A stretch of 64,000 nt of DNA. Origin: Methylacidimicrobium tartarophylax (lineage in GTDB: Bacteria > Verrucomicrobiota > Verrucomicrobiia > Methylacidiphilales > Methylacidiphilaceae). Position 1 is the first letter of the stretch; each line of letters begins with the position of its first letter. The notes under the pieces were generated by a model that worked only from the letters and a program-made list of their open reading frames with translations, was not told where the DNA came from and did not search any database. This document shows positions 1 through 10,466 of this stretch, piece by piece. The stretch is from assembly GCF_902143375.2 (NCBI RefSeq), contig NZ_CABFVA020000002.1:1-64000 (forward strand), written 5' to 3'. The translations under genes were made by a program, and so were the position numbers.

Positions 1-431
1 AGCGTTCTCCTGTGGCTTGCGAACTGGACCTGTCTGCTTCGGATGACGGCATACCGCCCGATGATCCCACCCTCTCTTACCGTGCGCCAGTAGAGTAACC
101 GTAACGGCAGCCGGGCTCCCTCCGACGGATGAAATTCGGAAACGAAAGGAGCTGCACGCCCATCGCCGAATTCCGGCCGCCATCGGATCCAGATCTCTTC
201 CACTCGCCCGCTTTCGAGAGCGATTCGATTCCAGTTCGCGTCTCCCAAAAGACAGACCCTGGATACACAGAGGTTGAGGAGCTGCGGGAGCTGAGCCAAA
301 GGAATCTTGCGGGCACGCAACCCGCCCGCTCGTTCCGACAGGTCCCAGGGGCTCCAAAGCTCTTCCTGACGCTCCGCCCTTCGCTTGCGGCAGAGCAGGT
401 CGGCCAGAAGCTCGGCGCCCTCGGGCTGCAT
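1..431 (-). CDS. unidentified protein, 3' part outside window
   Basis: An open frame starts with ATG at 431, 14 nt downstream of the fmt stop, and runs to the left edge of the window without a stop (143 codons visible). The protein is rich in Arg, Leu and Trp and soluble-looking. It begins MQPEGAELLADLLC and later contains FHPSEGARLPLRLLYW and IIGRYAVIRSRQVQF. No family was recognised. The same strand and short spacing suggest co-transcription with fmt. A competing frame in the same place (77-448, overlapping the fmt stop by 4 nt) is Ser/Arg/Cys-rich and looks like a shadow, so this frame is preferred. Confidence 0.6.
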   Translation of the reverse strand, partial: MQPEGAELLADLLCRKRRAERQEELWSPWDLSERAGGLRARKIPLAQLPQLLNLCVSRVCLLGDANWNRIALESGRVEEIWIRWRPEFGDGRAAPFVSEFHPSEGARLPLRLLYWRTVREGGIIGRYAVIRSRQVQFASHRRT

Positions 432-444
432 CGACAGGCGCCCG

Positions 445-1437
445 TCAAGAAAGAGTTCCGCCAGCAGCACGACCATGGCCAAGGGCGAGCCCCTCCCCGA
501 ACACCGACCCCACGGTGAGACGAACGCCTCGCGCAAATTCCGCCGCAGGCATCCGCCGTTTCCCTTCGATCTGCACATCGCGCAAAAGCAGGCCCCCGGA
601 ACCCCCTGCTGCCACGAGGACCCCATGGGGATCGATCCGCACAACCTCACCGGGTCTTCCGGAAGCTCGAATCGACACGATGGTCCCAAAGATCTTGAGC
701 ATGCGCGCCTGTCCGCCCTCGCGAAGCCATGTATAGGCGACAGGCCAGGGATTCATCGCCCGAACATGTGCGTGAATCTCCCACTTGTCTCGGCTCCAGT
801 CGATCTCCCCATCCTCCTTGGACAATTTTTTCGCATAGGTCGCTTTTGTTGGATCTTGCGCCATCCTTTCGGCCGAGCCGGACGTCAGACGGTCGAGCGC
901 TTCCACGACGGCTCGCGACCCCAATTTCGCCAAGCGCGCCTGCAAGGTTCCCGCCGTGTCCGTGGAGCGAATCAAGAGCTTCTTGGCTAACAAAATGTCT
1001 CCCGTATCCAATCCTTCGTCCATCCAGATCACGGAGACCCCGGTCTCCCGGTCGCGGCTGCGAATCGCCGCCTGGATCGGCGCGGCACCCCGATGGCGGG
1101 GAAGGAGCGAAGCGTGCAGGTTGAGCGCAGCCTGGCTCGGGATCTCCAAGACCTCACGCGAAAGAATTTGCCCGTAGGCGACGACGACCAAGACCTTCGG
1201 TTGGAGAAAACGGATCTGCTCGATGGCGGTCGGGGAATTGATCTTCTCCGGCTGAAAAATGGGGAGATGGAGATCGAGTGCGGCGGCTTTGACGGGGCAA
1301 GGGGTCGGGAGACGGTGTCGCCCCGAGGGACGATCCACCTGAGTGATCACTCCGTGTAGCCGATAATCCCGGTGCACGGCGAGCGCTCGAAGGATGGGGA
1401 TCCCGAATTCACCCGATCCGATAAAGACGACTCTCAT
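445..1437 (-). CDS. fmt: methionyl-tRNA formyltransferase
   Basis: Transfers a formyl group from 10-formyltetrahydrofolate to Met-tRNA(fMet) in the cytoplasm, for translation initiation. The 330-residue protein starts MRVVFIGSGEFG, the usual N-terminal strand and glycine loop. It has the formyl-folate site NLHASLLPRHRGAAPIQAAI (Asn-His plus the SLLPRxRGAAPIQ loop) and, further on, GLDTGDIL. A C-terminal OB-fold-like region follows (WPVAYTWL onward). The frame could start seven codons upstream at 1458, but the family start fits ATG 1437. It lies between a zinc-ribbon gene (39 nt upstream) and an unidentified gene (14 nt downstream) on the same strand. Confidence 0.95.
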   Translation of the reverse strand: MRVVFIGSGEFGIPILRALAVHRDYRLHGVITQVDRPSGRHRLPTPCPVKAAALDLHLPIFQPEKINSPTAIEQIRFLQPKVLVVVAYGQILSREVLEIPSQAALNLHASLLPRHRGAAPIQAAIRSRDRETGVSVIWMDEGLDTGDILLAKKLLIRSTDTAGTLQARLAKLGSRAVVEALDRLTSGSAERMAQDPTKATYAKKLSKEDGEIDWSRDKWEIHAHVRAMNPWPVAYTWLREGGQARMLKIFGTIVSIRASGRPGEVVRIDPHGVLVAAGGSGGLLLRDVQIEGKRRMPAAEFARGVRLTVGSVFGEGLALGHGRAAGGTLS

Positions 1438-1476
1438 GTTCGAGACAGAAGAACGCAAAGCGAAGGCTACCGGATC

Positions 1477-1713
1477 TCACGGCCGCCGCCGGGGCCTGTG
1501 CCTGTGGCGAATCGCTGCGCTCAAGGGAGGAGGAGAAACGGCCGAAGCAGACGCCTCCCGTTGCCCAAGGGACGCTCCGCAACCTGTGCAGAGGTAGTCG
1601 TAGATCTCCTTTCCCGGCAGAACGAGGAGGAGCCGCTCCCGGACCGCCATGGGCTTGCGGCACGAGGAACAATACAGAGTCGAAGCCGAAAAACTTTCGA
1701 AGGAACGGCTCAT
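1477..1713 (-). CDS. small four-cysteine zinc-ribbon protein
   Basis: A 78-residue protein with two CxxC knuckles, YCSSC (Cys15/Cys18) and CTGC (Cys42/Cys45), about 24 residues apart, which is the spacing of a zinc ribbon. Between them is RERLLLVLPGKEIYDYL. The C-terminus is a basic tail ending RHRHRPRRRP. The function is unknown; a nucleic-acid or protein-binding role is only inference from the fold and basic tail. It is the first gene of the minus-strand group with fmt and diverges from the Sua5 gene; the 146 nt between them should hold both promoters. Confidence 0.6.
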   Translation of the reverse strand: MSRSFESFSASTLYCSSCRKPMAVRERLLLVLPGKEIYDYLCTGCGASLGQREASASAVSPPPLSAAIRHRHRPRRRP

Positions 1714-1859
1714 GCGCTAAACTTAGCCACTGCCGGCGACAAGCCGCAAGGCAATTGGTAGCCCGATGTTGCGTCGGCTGGATGCTCCATCCTTTCCCTG
1801 CTTCTTCCCGTTTCGGGGAGGAGGTGGATCGAATCGGGCGACGGAAGAGGGAGCTGATC

Positions 1860-2852
1860 ATGGAACGAGCGTTATCCTCGGAGGTCGACGCGATCCTCGA
1901 TCGAGCTACGGCCTTGTTGCGCGCGGGAGAGGCCGTCGGAGTGCCGACAGAAACAGTTTATGGACTAGCGGCCGACGCGACCAATCCCGCAGCCGTCGCA
2001 AGACTCTTCGAGCGCAAGAGGCGAGCCTGCTCCCACCCGATCAGCCTCCTTTGTGCGTCGGCGACGATGGCCTTTGGCCTGCTGACCGATCTTCCGGAGA
2101 GCGCTGTCCGGCTCGCAGAGCGTTTCTGGCCTGGCCCACTGACCATGATCCTGCGCAAGCGACCCGAGGCCGTTCTCGATCTCCTGACGGCGGGCCTCCC
2201 GTTCGTAGGGGTACGCGTCCCCGATCATCCGCTCACCCTCGCTCTTTTGGAGCGCTTCGGCCGTCCATTAGCAACCTCGAGCGCCAATCGCTCTGGCCAT
2301 ATCAGCCCGACCACGGCTACTGCCGTCCGACACGAGTTCGGGGAAGAGATCTCCCTCGTACTCGACGGCGGTCCGTGTCGTGTAGGCGTAGAATCGACGG
2401 TGATTTCCCTTGCGTTTCCACGGCCGCTCTTAGTTCGGCAAGGGGGAGTCCCGCGTGAGTTTCTGGAGGAAGAGATCGGCTCTCTCGCTTGTGAAGCGGA
2501 CCACGGACGTCCCCAACCGCCCCTCGGTCGCCTTCGCCGGCCTTATGCTCTGCGAACGCCCCTCATCCTGATCCAAGCGCCTGGAGAGGTTCCCCTCTCC
2601 GAGCGAAAGGAGGCCGGGCTTCTCGCCTGGGGGCCCTGCCAAGACGGTTTTGCCATTGCTTGCAGCCTCTCTTCCTCTTCCCAATTGGAGGAAGCGGCGG
2701 CCAATCTTTTCGGCCGGCTCCGGGAACTCGACGAAAGCGGTGTGAGCCGGATTTATGCCATGCTCGCGCCCGATCACGGTCTTGGCCGAGCGATCAACGA
2801 ACGGCTACAAAAGGCGGCCGAAGTCTCTGCTTCCCTAAGGGTAAGGGGCTAG
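1860..2852 (+). CDS. sua5: L-threonylcarbamoyladenylate synthase (Sua5/YrdC type)
   Basis: Makes L-threonylcarbamoyl-AMP from threonine, bicarbonate and ATP, the first step of the t6A modification at position 37 of ANN-decoding tRNAs. The 330-residue protein has the YrdC core: VGVPTETVYGLAAD near residue 25, KRRACSHPI, FWPGPLTMIL, ATSSANRSGH and GVESTVIS. A C-terminal Sua5 domain follows (about residue 215 on), as in the longer Sua5 rather than the short TsaC form. ATG 1860 is chosen because it is preceded by a purine-rich GGGAG at usual spacing; the frame is open to 1755 but that part lacks family sequence. The 3' end faces gyrA with 19 nt between stops. Confidence 0.92.
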   Translation: MERALSSEVDAILDRATALLRAGEAVGVPTETVYGLAADATNPAAVARLFERKRRACSHPISLLCASATMAFGLLTDLPESAVRLAERFWPGPLTMILRKRPEAVLDLLTAGLPFVGVRVPDHPLTLALLERFGRPLATSSANRSGHISPTTATAVRHEFGEEISLVLDGGPCRVGVESTVISLAFPRPLLVRQGGVPREFLEEEIGSLACEADHGRPQPPLGRLRRPYALRTPLILIQAPGEVPLSERKEAGLLAWGPCQDGFAIACSLSSSSQLEEAAANLFGRLRELDESGVSRIYAMLAPDHGLGRAINERLQKAAEVSASLRVRG

Positions 2853-2871
2853 GCAACCGCGGCGACGAGAA

Positions 2872-5472
2872 TCAGGCGAGCAGGCCCGCTTCTCCCTCCT
2901 CTTCCTGATCCTGATCCGGCACCACGCGGGCGACGCTGATCAACCGATCGCCTTGGTCAAGCTGGAGAAGGCGCACTCCTTGGGTATTGCGACCGACTCG
3001 CCGGACTCCCTTTACCGGCATGCGGACCGTAATCCCTTTCTCCGTAAGGAGCATGAGCTCATCTCCATCGACCACCGAGAGGGCGGCCACCACCTCTCCC
3101 GTCCTCTTGGTCATCTTCATGGTGATGACCCCCTTGCCGCCACGTCCCTGCCGGCGGTATTCGTCAAAGTCGGTTCGTTTGCCAAGGCCATTGGAGCCAG
3201 CCACCAAGAGCGTTGCGGCGGGATCGACTACAGCGGCCGCCACGACCCGGTCTTCCTTGGACAAGCGAATGCCCCGTACCCCGCCCGCGGTCCTACCCAT
3301 AGCGCGAACCTCCTCCTCGGGAAAGCGGATGCTCAAACCTTCTCGAGAAATCAAGACGACTTCGCGATCTCCCGTAGTGAACTTCACGTCGATCAACCGA
3401 TCGCCCTCCGAGATGTTGATGGCCCGGATTCCCTTCTTGCGCATATGGGCGAAGTCGGAGAGCGGTGTCTTCTTCACCTGGCCGAGTGCGGTACAGAAGA
3501 AGAGGAACCCCGGGCGATCCCAGGCGGCTCCCTCCTCGGAGGAGGCGACCACCCGAAGGAGGGCGGCAATCTCCTCATCCTGCGCGAGTTGGAGCACATT
3601 GGCAATGCTTCTGCCCTTGGCCGCCCGTGCCATCTCCGGAATCTCATAGACTCGCTCCACGTAGGCACGCCCCGCCGTGGTGAAGAAAATCAGGTGATCA
3701 TGCGTGGAGGCCGTGAAGAGGTGCTCTACGAAATCATTTTCTTCGGTCCGTTCTCCTTCCTGAGCCACCATCCCGATCACGCCTCGGCCACCGCGTCGTT
3801 GCAGCCGGTAGTTGGCCAAGCCCGTTCTCTTGATATAGCCTCGATGCGTCAGGGTGATCACGACCGCTTCCCGGGCCACCAGATCTTCAAAAGCGACCTC
3901 CCCTTGCGCCGGAACGATCTCCGTCCTCCTCGGGGTTGCCCGTTTGGCGGCAACCTCCAGCAACTCGGTTCGAATCAGGGCCAGGACCCGAGCTTCGCTC
4001 CCAAGAATCTCCTCGAGCTCCCGAGCACGCTCCATCAGCTTTCGATAGTCCTCAATGATCTTTTCCCTCTCGAGACCGGTGAGCTGATAAAGGCGCAGGT
4101 CGAGGATGGCGTCGAGCTGCGCGTTGGAGAGGACGTATCGGCCGTTCTCCAAACGCTCCGCATGGCGAACGACGATTCCGAAGGCTTCCACCTGCTCTCG
4201 AGTAAACTCATATCCTCCCAGTTCGATTCGAGCGGCTTCCCGATTGGCCGCCCCCCGAATCACGCGGAGAAACTCATCCAAGTTCGCCAGGGCGATCAGA
4301 TATCCCTCCAGGATCTCCGCCCGCTCTTCGGCCTTCCGGAGTTCAAAGCGGCTTCGCCGCAGAACCACCTCTCTCCGATGCTCCAGGTAGGCAAGCAGCA
4401 TCTCCTTGAGATTGAGGGTGCGAGGCCGTCCTCCGTCGATCGCCAGGGAGTTCACGGCAAAGATGGTTTCGAGGGGAGTGAGCCGATAGAGATTGTTTTC
4501 GACGACCTTGGCCAGGGCATCGCGGCGCAGTTCGATGACGACCCGGGTGTTCTCGTCGGATTCATCGCGGACGTCGCTCGCATCAATCATCTTTTCCGTG
4601 ATGAGATCGCCGATCCGCTCCACCAGGGTAGCTCGGTTCACGTTGAAGGGGATCTCGTCGACGATAAGGGTCGATCGCCCGTTCCTCCCCTCTTCCGCGT
4701 GCAGACGCGCTCTCAGTCGCACGCTTCCTTTTCCAGTCAGGAAATAATTTCGAATCCCCTCCTGGCCTACCACGATCCCTCCAGTCGGAAAATCGGGTCC
4801 TCGGACGAACTGGAGCAGATCCTCAGAGGTCAACGCGGGGTTATCGATGAGGGCACAGACACCCTGCACAAGCTCTCCGAGATTGTGCGGCGGGATGTTG
4901 GTTGCCATCCCCACCGCAATGCCCGTGCTCCCATTGACGAGCAGGTTGGGAAAAGCCGCGGGAAAGACAACAGGCTCGGTCCGTGTCTCGTCATAGTTCG
5001 GGACGAAGTCGACCGTTTCCTTGTCCATGTCCGCCATCAAAAGGGATCCAAGATGGGTCAAGCGGGCTTCGGTGTATCGCATCGCCGCTGGTGGATCTCC
5101 TTCCACCGACCCGAAGTTACCTTGTCCATCGATCAGCAGGTCGCGCATCGCCCACGGCTGAGCCATGTGCACCAGGGTGGGATAGATCGCTTGATCTCCG
5201 TGCGGGTGATAGTTTCCCATGGTCTCGCCGACGATCTTGGCGCATTTGAGATGTTTCCGATTCGGAGCCAAGCCGAGCTCATGCATCGAGTAGAGAATCC
5301 GTCTCTGCGAGGGCTTCAATCCGTCGCGCACATCCGGGAGAGCACGGGAAATGATGACGGACATCGCATAGTCGAGGAAGCAGTTGCGCATCTCCTCGGA
5401 GACGTCGCGTGACTCGAAGCGCTCCGCTCCCAGAAGCGGCCGCCCCTCTCCCTCGTTTGTCCCATCCGGCAT
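2872..5472 (-). CDS. gyrA: DNA gyrase subunit A
   Basis: Breakage-reunion subunit of DNA gyrase (A2B2), which introduces negative supercoils. It has 866 residues. The catalytic tyrosine is Tyr133 in AAMRYTEARL. The winged-helix region has KHLKCAKIVGETMGNYHPHGD. The GyrA box RRGGRG (in LQRRGGRGVIG) opens the C-terminal beta-pinwheel and marks it as gyrase rather than topoisomerase IV. The residues equivalent to E. coli Ser83 and Asp87 are Gln94 and Pro98 (GDQAIYP), so the usual fluoroquinolone contact residues are absent. It follows gyrB by 27 nt on the same strand, a gyrBA operon. Confidence 0.97.
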   Translation of the reverse strand: MPDGTNEGEGRPLLGAERFESRDVSEEMRNCFLDYAMSVIISRALPDVRDGLKPSQRRILYSMHELGLAPNRKHLKCAKIVGETMGNYHPHGDQAIYPTLVHMAQPWAMRDLLIDGQGNFGSVEGDPPAAMRYTEARLTHLGSLLMADMDKETVDFVPNYDETRTEPVVFPAAFPNLLVNGSTGIAVGMATNIPPHNLGELVQGVCALIDNPALTSEDLLQFVRGPDFPTGGIVVGQEGIRNYFLTGKGSVRLRARLHAEEGRNGRSTLIVDEIPFNVNRATLVERIGDLITEKMIDASDVRDESDENTRVVIELRRDALAKVVENNLYRLTPLETIFAVNSLAIDGGRPRTLNLKEMLLAYLEHRREVVLRRSRFELRKAEERAEILEGYLIALANLDEFLRVIRGAANREAARIELGGYEFTREQVEAFGIVVRHAERLENGRYVLSNAQLDAILDLRLYQLTGLEREKIIEDYRKLMERARELEEILGSEARVLALIRTELLEVAAKRATPRRTEIVPAQGEVAFEDLVAREAVVITLTHRGYIKRTGLANYRLQRRGGRGVIGMVAQEGERTEENDFVEHLFTASTHDHLIFFTTAGRAYVERVYEIPEMARAAKGRSIANVLQLAQDEEIAALLRVVASSEEGAAWDRPGFLFFCTALGQVKKTPLSDFAHMRKKGIRAINISEGDRLIDVKFTTGDREVVLISREGLSIRFPEEEVRAMGRTAGGVRGIRLSKEDRVVAAAVVDPAATLLVAGSNGLGKRTDFDEYRRQGRGGKGVITMKMTKRTGEVVAALSVVDGDELMLLTEKGITVRMPVKGVRRVGRNTQGVRLLQLDQGDRLISVARVVPDQDQEEEGEAGLLA

Positions 5473-5499
5473 GCGATCTACTCTCCCTTTACTCTCCGC

Positions 5500-8193
<2,694 letters not shown>

Positions 8194-8253
8194 CTACTGA
8201 AGATTGCCGGAAGATTGCGCTTTCCCTTCCCTTGGAGTAGCCTCAGGCCCGGC

Positions 8254-9006
8254 ATGGCGGTGTCTCCTGGTCAGCACATTGTCCTCGTCGTAGAAGACGA
8301 ACCCGATGTCCTGGAACTGGTCTGCCTGAACCTGACAGCCGCCGGCTTCCACACCATCCGCGCCGCGAACGGCGCCGACGGCCTTGAAAAAGCGATGAGC
8401 GGGTTGCCCGACCTGATGGTTCTGGATCTCATGCTCCCAGAGCTAGGCGGCCTGGAAGTCTGCAAGACCTTGCGCCGCAATCCGGCGACGGCGGATCTAC
8501 CCATCCTGATCCTGACCGCAAAAGTCGAACCCGCCTACCGGGTCGAAGGTCTCGAGCTCGGCGCCGACGACTATTTGACCAAGCCTTTCAGCCCACGGGA
8601 ACTGGTTCTCCGCACTCGATCGCTCCTGCGCCGCCGTGTAGAAAGCGTGCTGCCGACGGAACCGATCCGTCATGAAAACCTCGTCCTCCATCCCAAACGG
8701 CACGAGGCGTTTGTCCGCAGCCGTCGCGTCGACCTGACCGTGACGGAGTTTCGATTGCTCAACATGCTGCTTCGGGGCCGGGGGCGGGTGCACCGGCGCG
8801 AGGATCTGCTGCGAGAGGTCTGGGGATACAAAAAGGTGATGGAGATGGATACGCGCACCGTAGACACGCATGTCCGCCGCTTGCGGGAAAAGCTGGGAAG
8901 AGCCGCCCGCTACATCGAAACGGTCCGTGGGATTGGATATCGGTTCCGCACGAAGCGCAGAGGAGACGACGCGGAGGAGCCTGTTTCGCCCAAGCCCGAC
9001 CCATGA
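8254..9006 (+). CDS. phoB: PhoB/OmpR-family response regulator
   Basis: DNA-binding response regulator of 250 residues. The receiver domain has the acidic pocket VVEDEPDV, the phospho-acceptor Asp58 in LMVLDLMLPE, and TKPF with the conserved Lys. The C-terminal OmpR-type winged helix includes LTVTEFRLLNML and DTRTVDTHVRRLREKLG. ATG 8254 is chosen because the region upstream of MAVSPGQHIVLVV does not match the family; the frame opens at 8215. The last four bases overlap the kinase start (ATGA), so the pair is translationally coupled. The PhoB assignment rests on architecture and on the PhoR-like partner; targets are unknown and no pst genes are present. Confidence 0.85.
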   Translation: MAVSPGQHIVLVVEDEPDVLELVCLNLTAAGFHTIRAANGADGLEKAMSGLPDLMVLDLMLPELGGLEVCKTLRRNPATADLPILILTAKVEPAYRVEGLELGADDYLTKPFSPRELVLRTRSLLRRRVESVLPTEPIRHENLVLHPKRHEAFVRSRRVDLTVTEFRLLNMLLRGRGRVHRREDLLREVWGYKKVMEMDTRTVDTHVRRLREKLGRAARYIETVRGIGYRFRTKRRGDDAEEPVSPKPDP

Positions 9007-10412
9007 CGCTTTCCTCCTTCCTGATCGTCCTCCTTGGAACGGCTCTGGTAGCAGCCCTCCTTCAACTGCTTGCTTGGACACGATCGGCAGCCAAGCTCGA
9101 GCGCATTGCCGAAGAGATCACCCAGGGTCGGCATCCCCGCTCGTTCGTCATTTTCGGCCCCAGGAGCCTGTTTCGCGTGGCGAGCCGGTTGGAAGCAATC
9201 CTAGCCGCCAGGGAGAAGCTCTCGGAAAACATCGAGCAGCAGGGAGAGAATTTCCGCGGAGTCCTCCGAAACATGATGGAAGGGGTGGCGATCGTCGACC
9301 ACAACCACCGGGTCGAGTTGGCCAACGACGCTCTGATGAAGCAATTCGGACTCAGCTCGGAGCCGTCGGGACGCACCATCCTCGAATCCCTTCGCGTCGC
9401 CGAAATCGATCGTCTGATCAGCGAAGCCTTTGCTCGGCAAGAGGCCCGTTCGGGAGAGATCTCTCTGCGCGGCCTGCCCTCCCAAGCCGATCTCTTTCTG
9501 ATCGTCAACGCCGTGCCCATGCGGAGCGAGCCGGGCCTACCGAATCAGCTTCTCCTTGTGCTTCACGACATCACCGAGCATAAGCGGAGCCAGGAGCAAC
9601 AGAAGGAGTTTCTAGCCAACGTCTCGCATGAGATTCGCACCCCGCTCTCGATTTTTCGCGGCTACCTCGAAACGCTTTTGAATACTTCCGCCGCGCTCGC
9701 CCCAGAGGAAGTTCAGCGGGTTCTCAAAATCCTTCGACGCCACTCCCTGCGCCTGAGCAGGCTCGTCAACGACCTGCTTACCCTCTCCGCCTTGGAGCCG
9801 GCAGAGATCCACTTGGAGCGTTCCTCGATCTCCCTTTCGCACTTCCTGCGAAGGATCGAGGCCGATCTCCGCCAGCCGCTGCAAGAAAAACGGATCCGCC
9901 TCCTCGTGCGGCTTCCGGAGAACCTGTCGAAGGTCGACGGGGATCCCTTCCGCCTGGAACAGGTCTTTTACAACTTGGTGGAGAATGCGATTCAATACTC
10001 CGAACCGGACTCTCCCATTCGCATGGAAGCCGACCAGGAAGGAGAAATGATCTCGATTCGAGTGATCGATCAGGGTGTGGGCATTCCACCAGCCGACCTG
10101 CCCCATGTTTTCGAACGTTTTTATCGAGTCGACAAGACCCGGAGCCGACAAATGGGAGGAACGGGGCTCGGCCTTTCCATCGTGAAGCGAATCGTCGATC
10201 TTCACCAAGGGCGGGTCCAGATCGAGAGCGAGCCCGGCAGAGGCACCACCGTGACCGTGACCCTCCCCGCTTGGCCCGCCGTTCCCCCGGAAAGCACGCC
10301 ACACGACCGGCCAACCGTTTCGGCCGCTTCGGTCGAACACCCCGTGCGCACGCCGGAAGGCCCTTCCGTCCTTCCGCGCCTCGGGTCCGAACTTTGTAAG
10401 AATGCAGGGTAG
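9003..10412 (+). CDS. phoR: PhoR-like sensor histidine kinase
   Basis: Membrane sensor kinase of 469 residues. One transmembrane helix (residues 5-25) is followed directly by cytoplasmic sequence. There is no periplasmic sensor loop, as in PhoR. A PAS domain spans about 80-195 (VLRNMMEGVAIVDHNHRVEL). The HisKA phospho-acceptor is His209 in FLANVSHEIRTPL. The ATPase domain has the N box FYNLVENAIQYS, the G1 box VIDQGVGIP, the F box ERFYRVDKTRSR and the G2 box GGTGLGLSIVKRI, all intact. It overlaps its response regulator by 4 nt. Phosphate sensing is inferred from architecture only; phoU lies about 10 kb away on the same strand. Confidence 0.88.
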   Translation: MTLSSFLIVLLGTALVAALLQLLAWTRSAAKLERIAEEITQGRHPRSFVIFGPRSLFRVASRLEAILAAREKLSENIEQQGENFRGVLRNMMEGVAIVDHNHRVELANDALMKQFGLSSEPSGRTILESLRVAEIDRLISEAFARQEARSGEISLRGLPSQADLFLIVNAVPMRSEPGLPNQLLLVLHDITEHKRSQEQQKEFLANVSHEIRTPLSIFRGYLETLLNTSAALAPEEVQRVLKILRRHSLRLSRLVNDLLTLSALEPAEIHLERSSISLSHFLRRIEADLRQPLQEKRIRLLVRLPENLSKVDGDPFRLEQVFYNLVENAIQYSEPDSPIRMEADQEGEMISIRVIDQGVGIPPADLPHVFERFYRVDKTRSRQMGGTGLGLSIVKRIVDLHQGRVQIESEPGRGTTVTVTLPAWPAVPPESTPHDRPTVSAASVEHPVRTPEGPSVLPRLGSELCKNAG

Positions 10413-10466
10413 CAACCCGTCGGCCGAAGCGCGCCGGGATACGGCGGCTCCCCTCGCCGCTCTCCC

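Noticed and set aside
77-448. 123-codon minus-strand frame overlapping the fmt stop by 4 nt
   Set aside because: Very high Ser/Arg/Cys content. Another frame on the same strand stays open to the window edge with a more protein-like composition, so that one is reported.
2953-5412. 819-codon open frame on the plus strand, opposite gyrA
   Set aside because: It is antisense to a certain gyrA, has no recognisable domain and arises from third-position GC bias.
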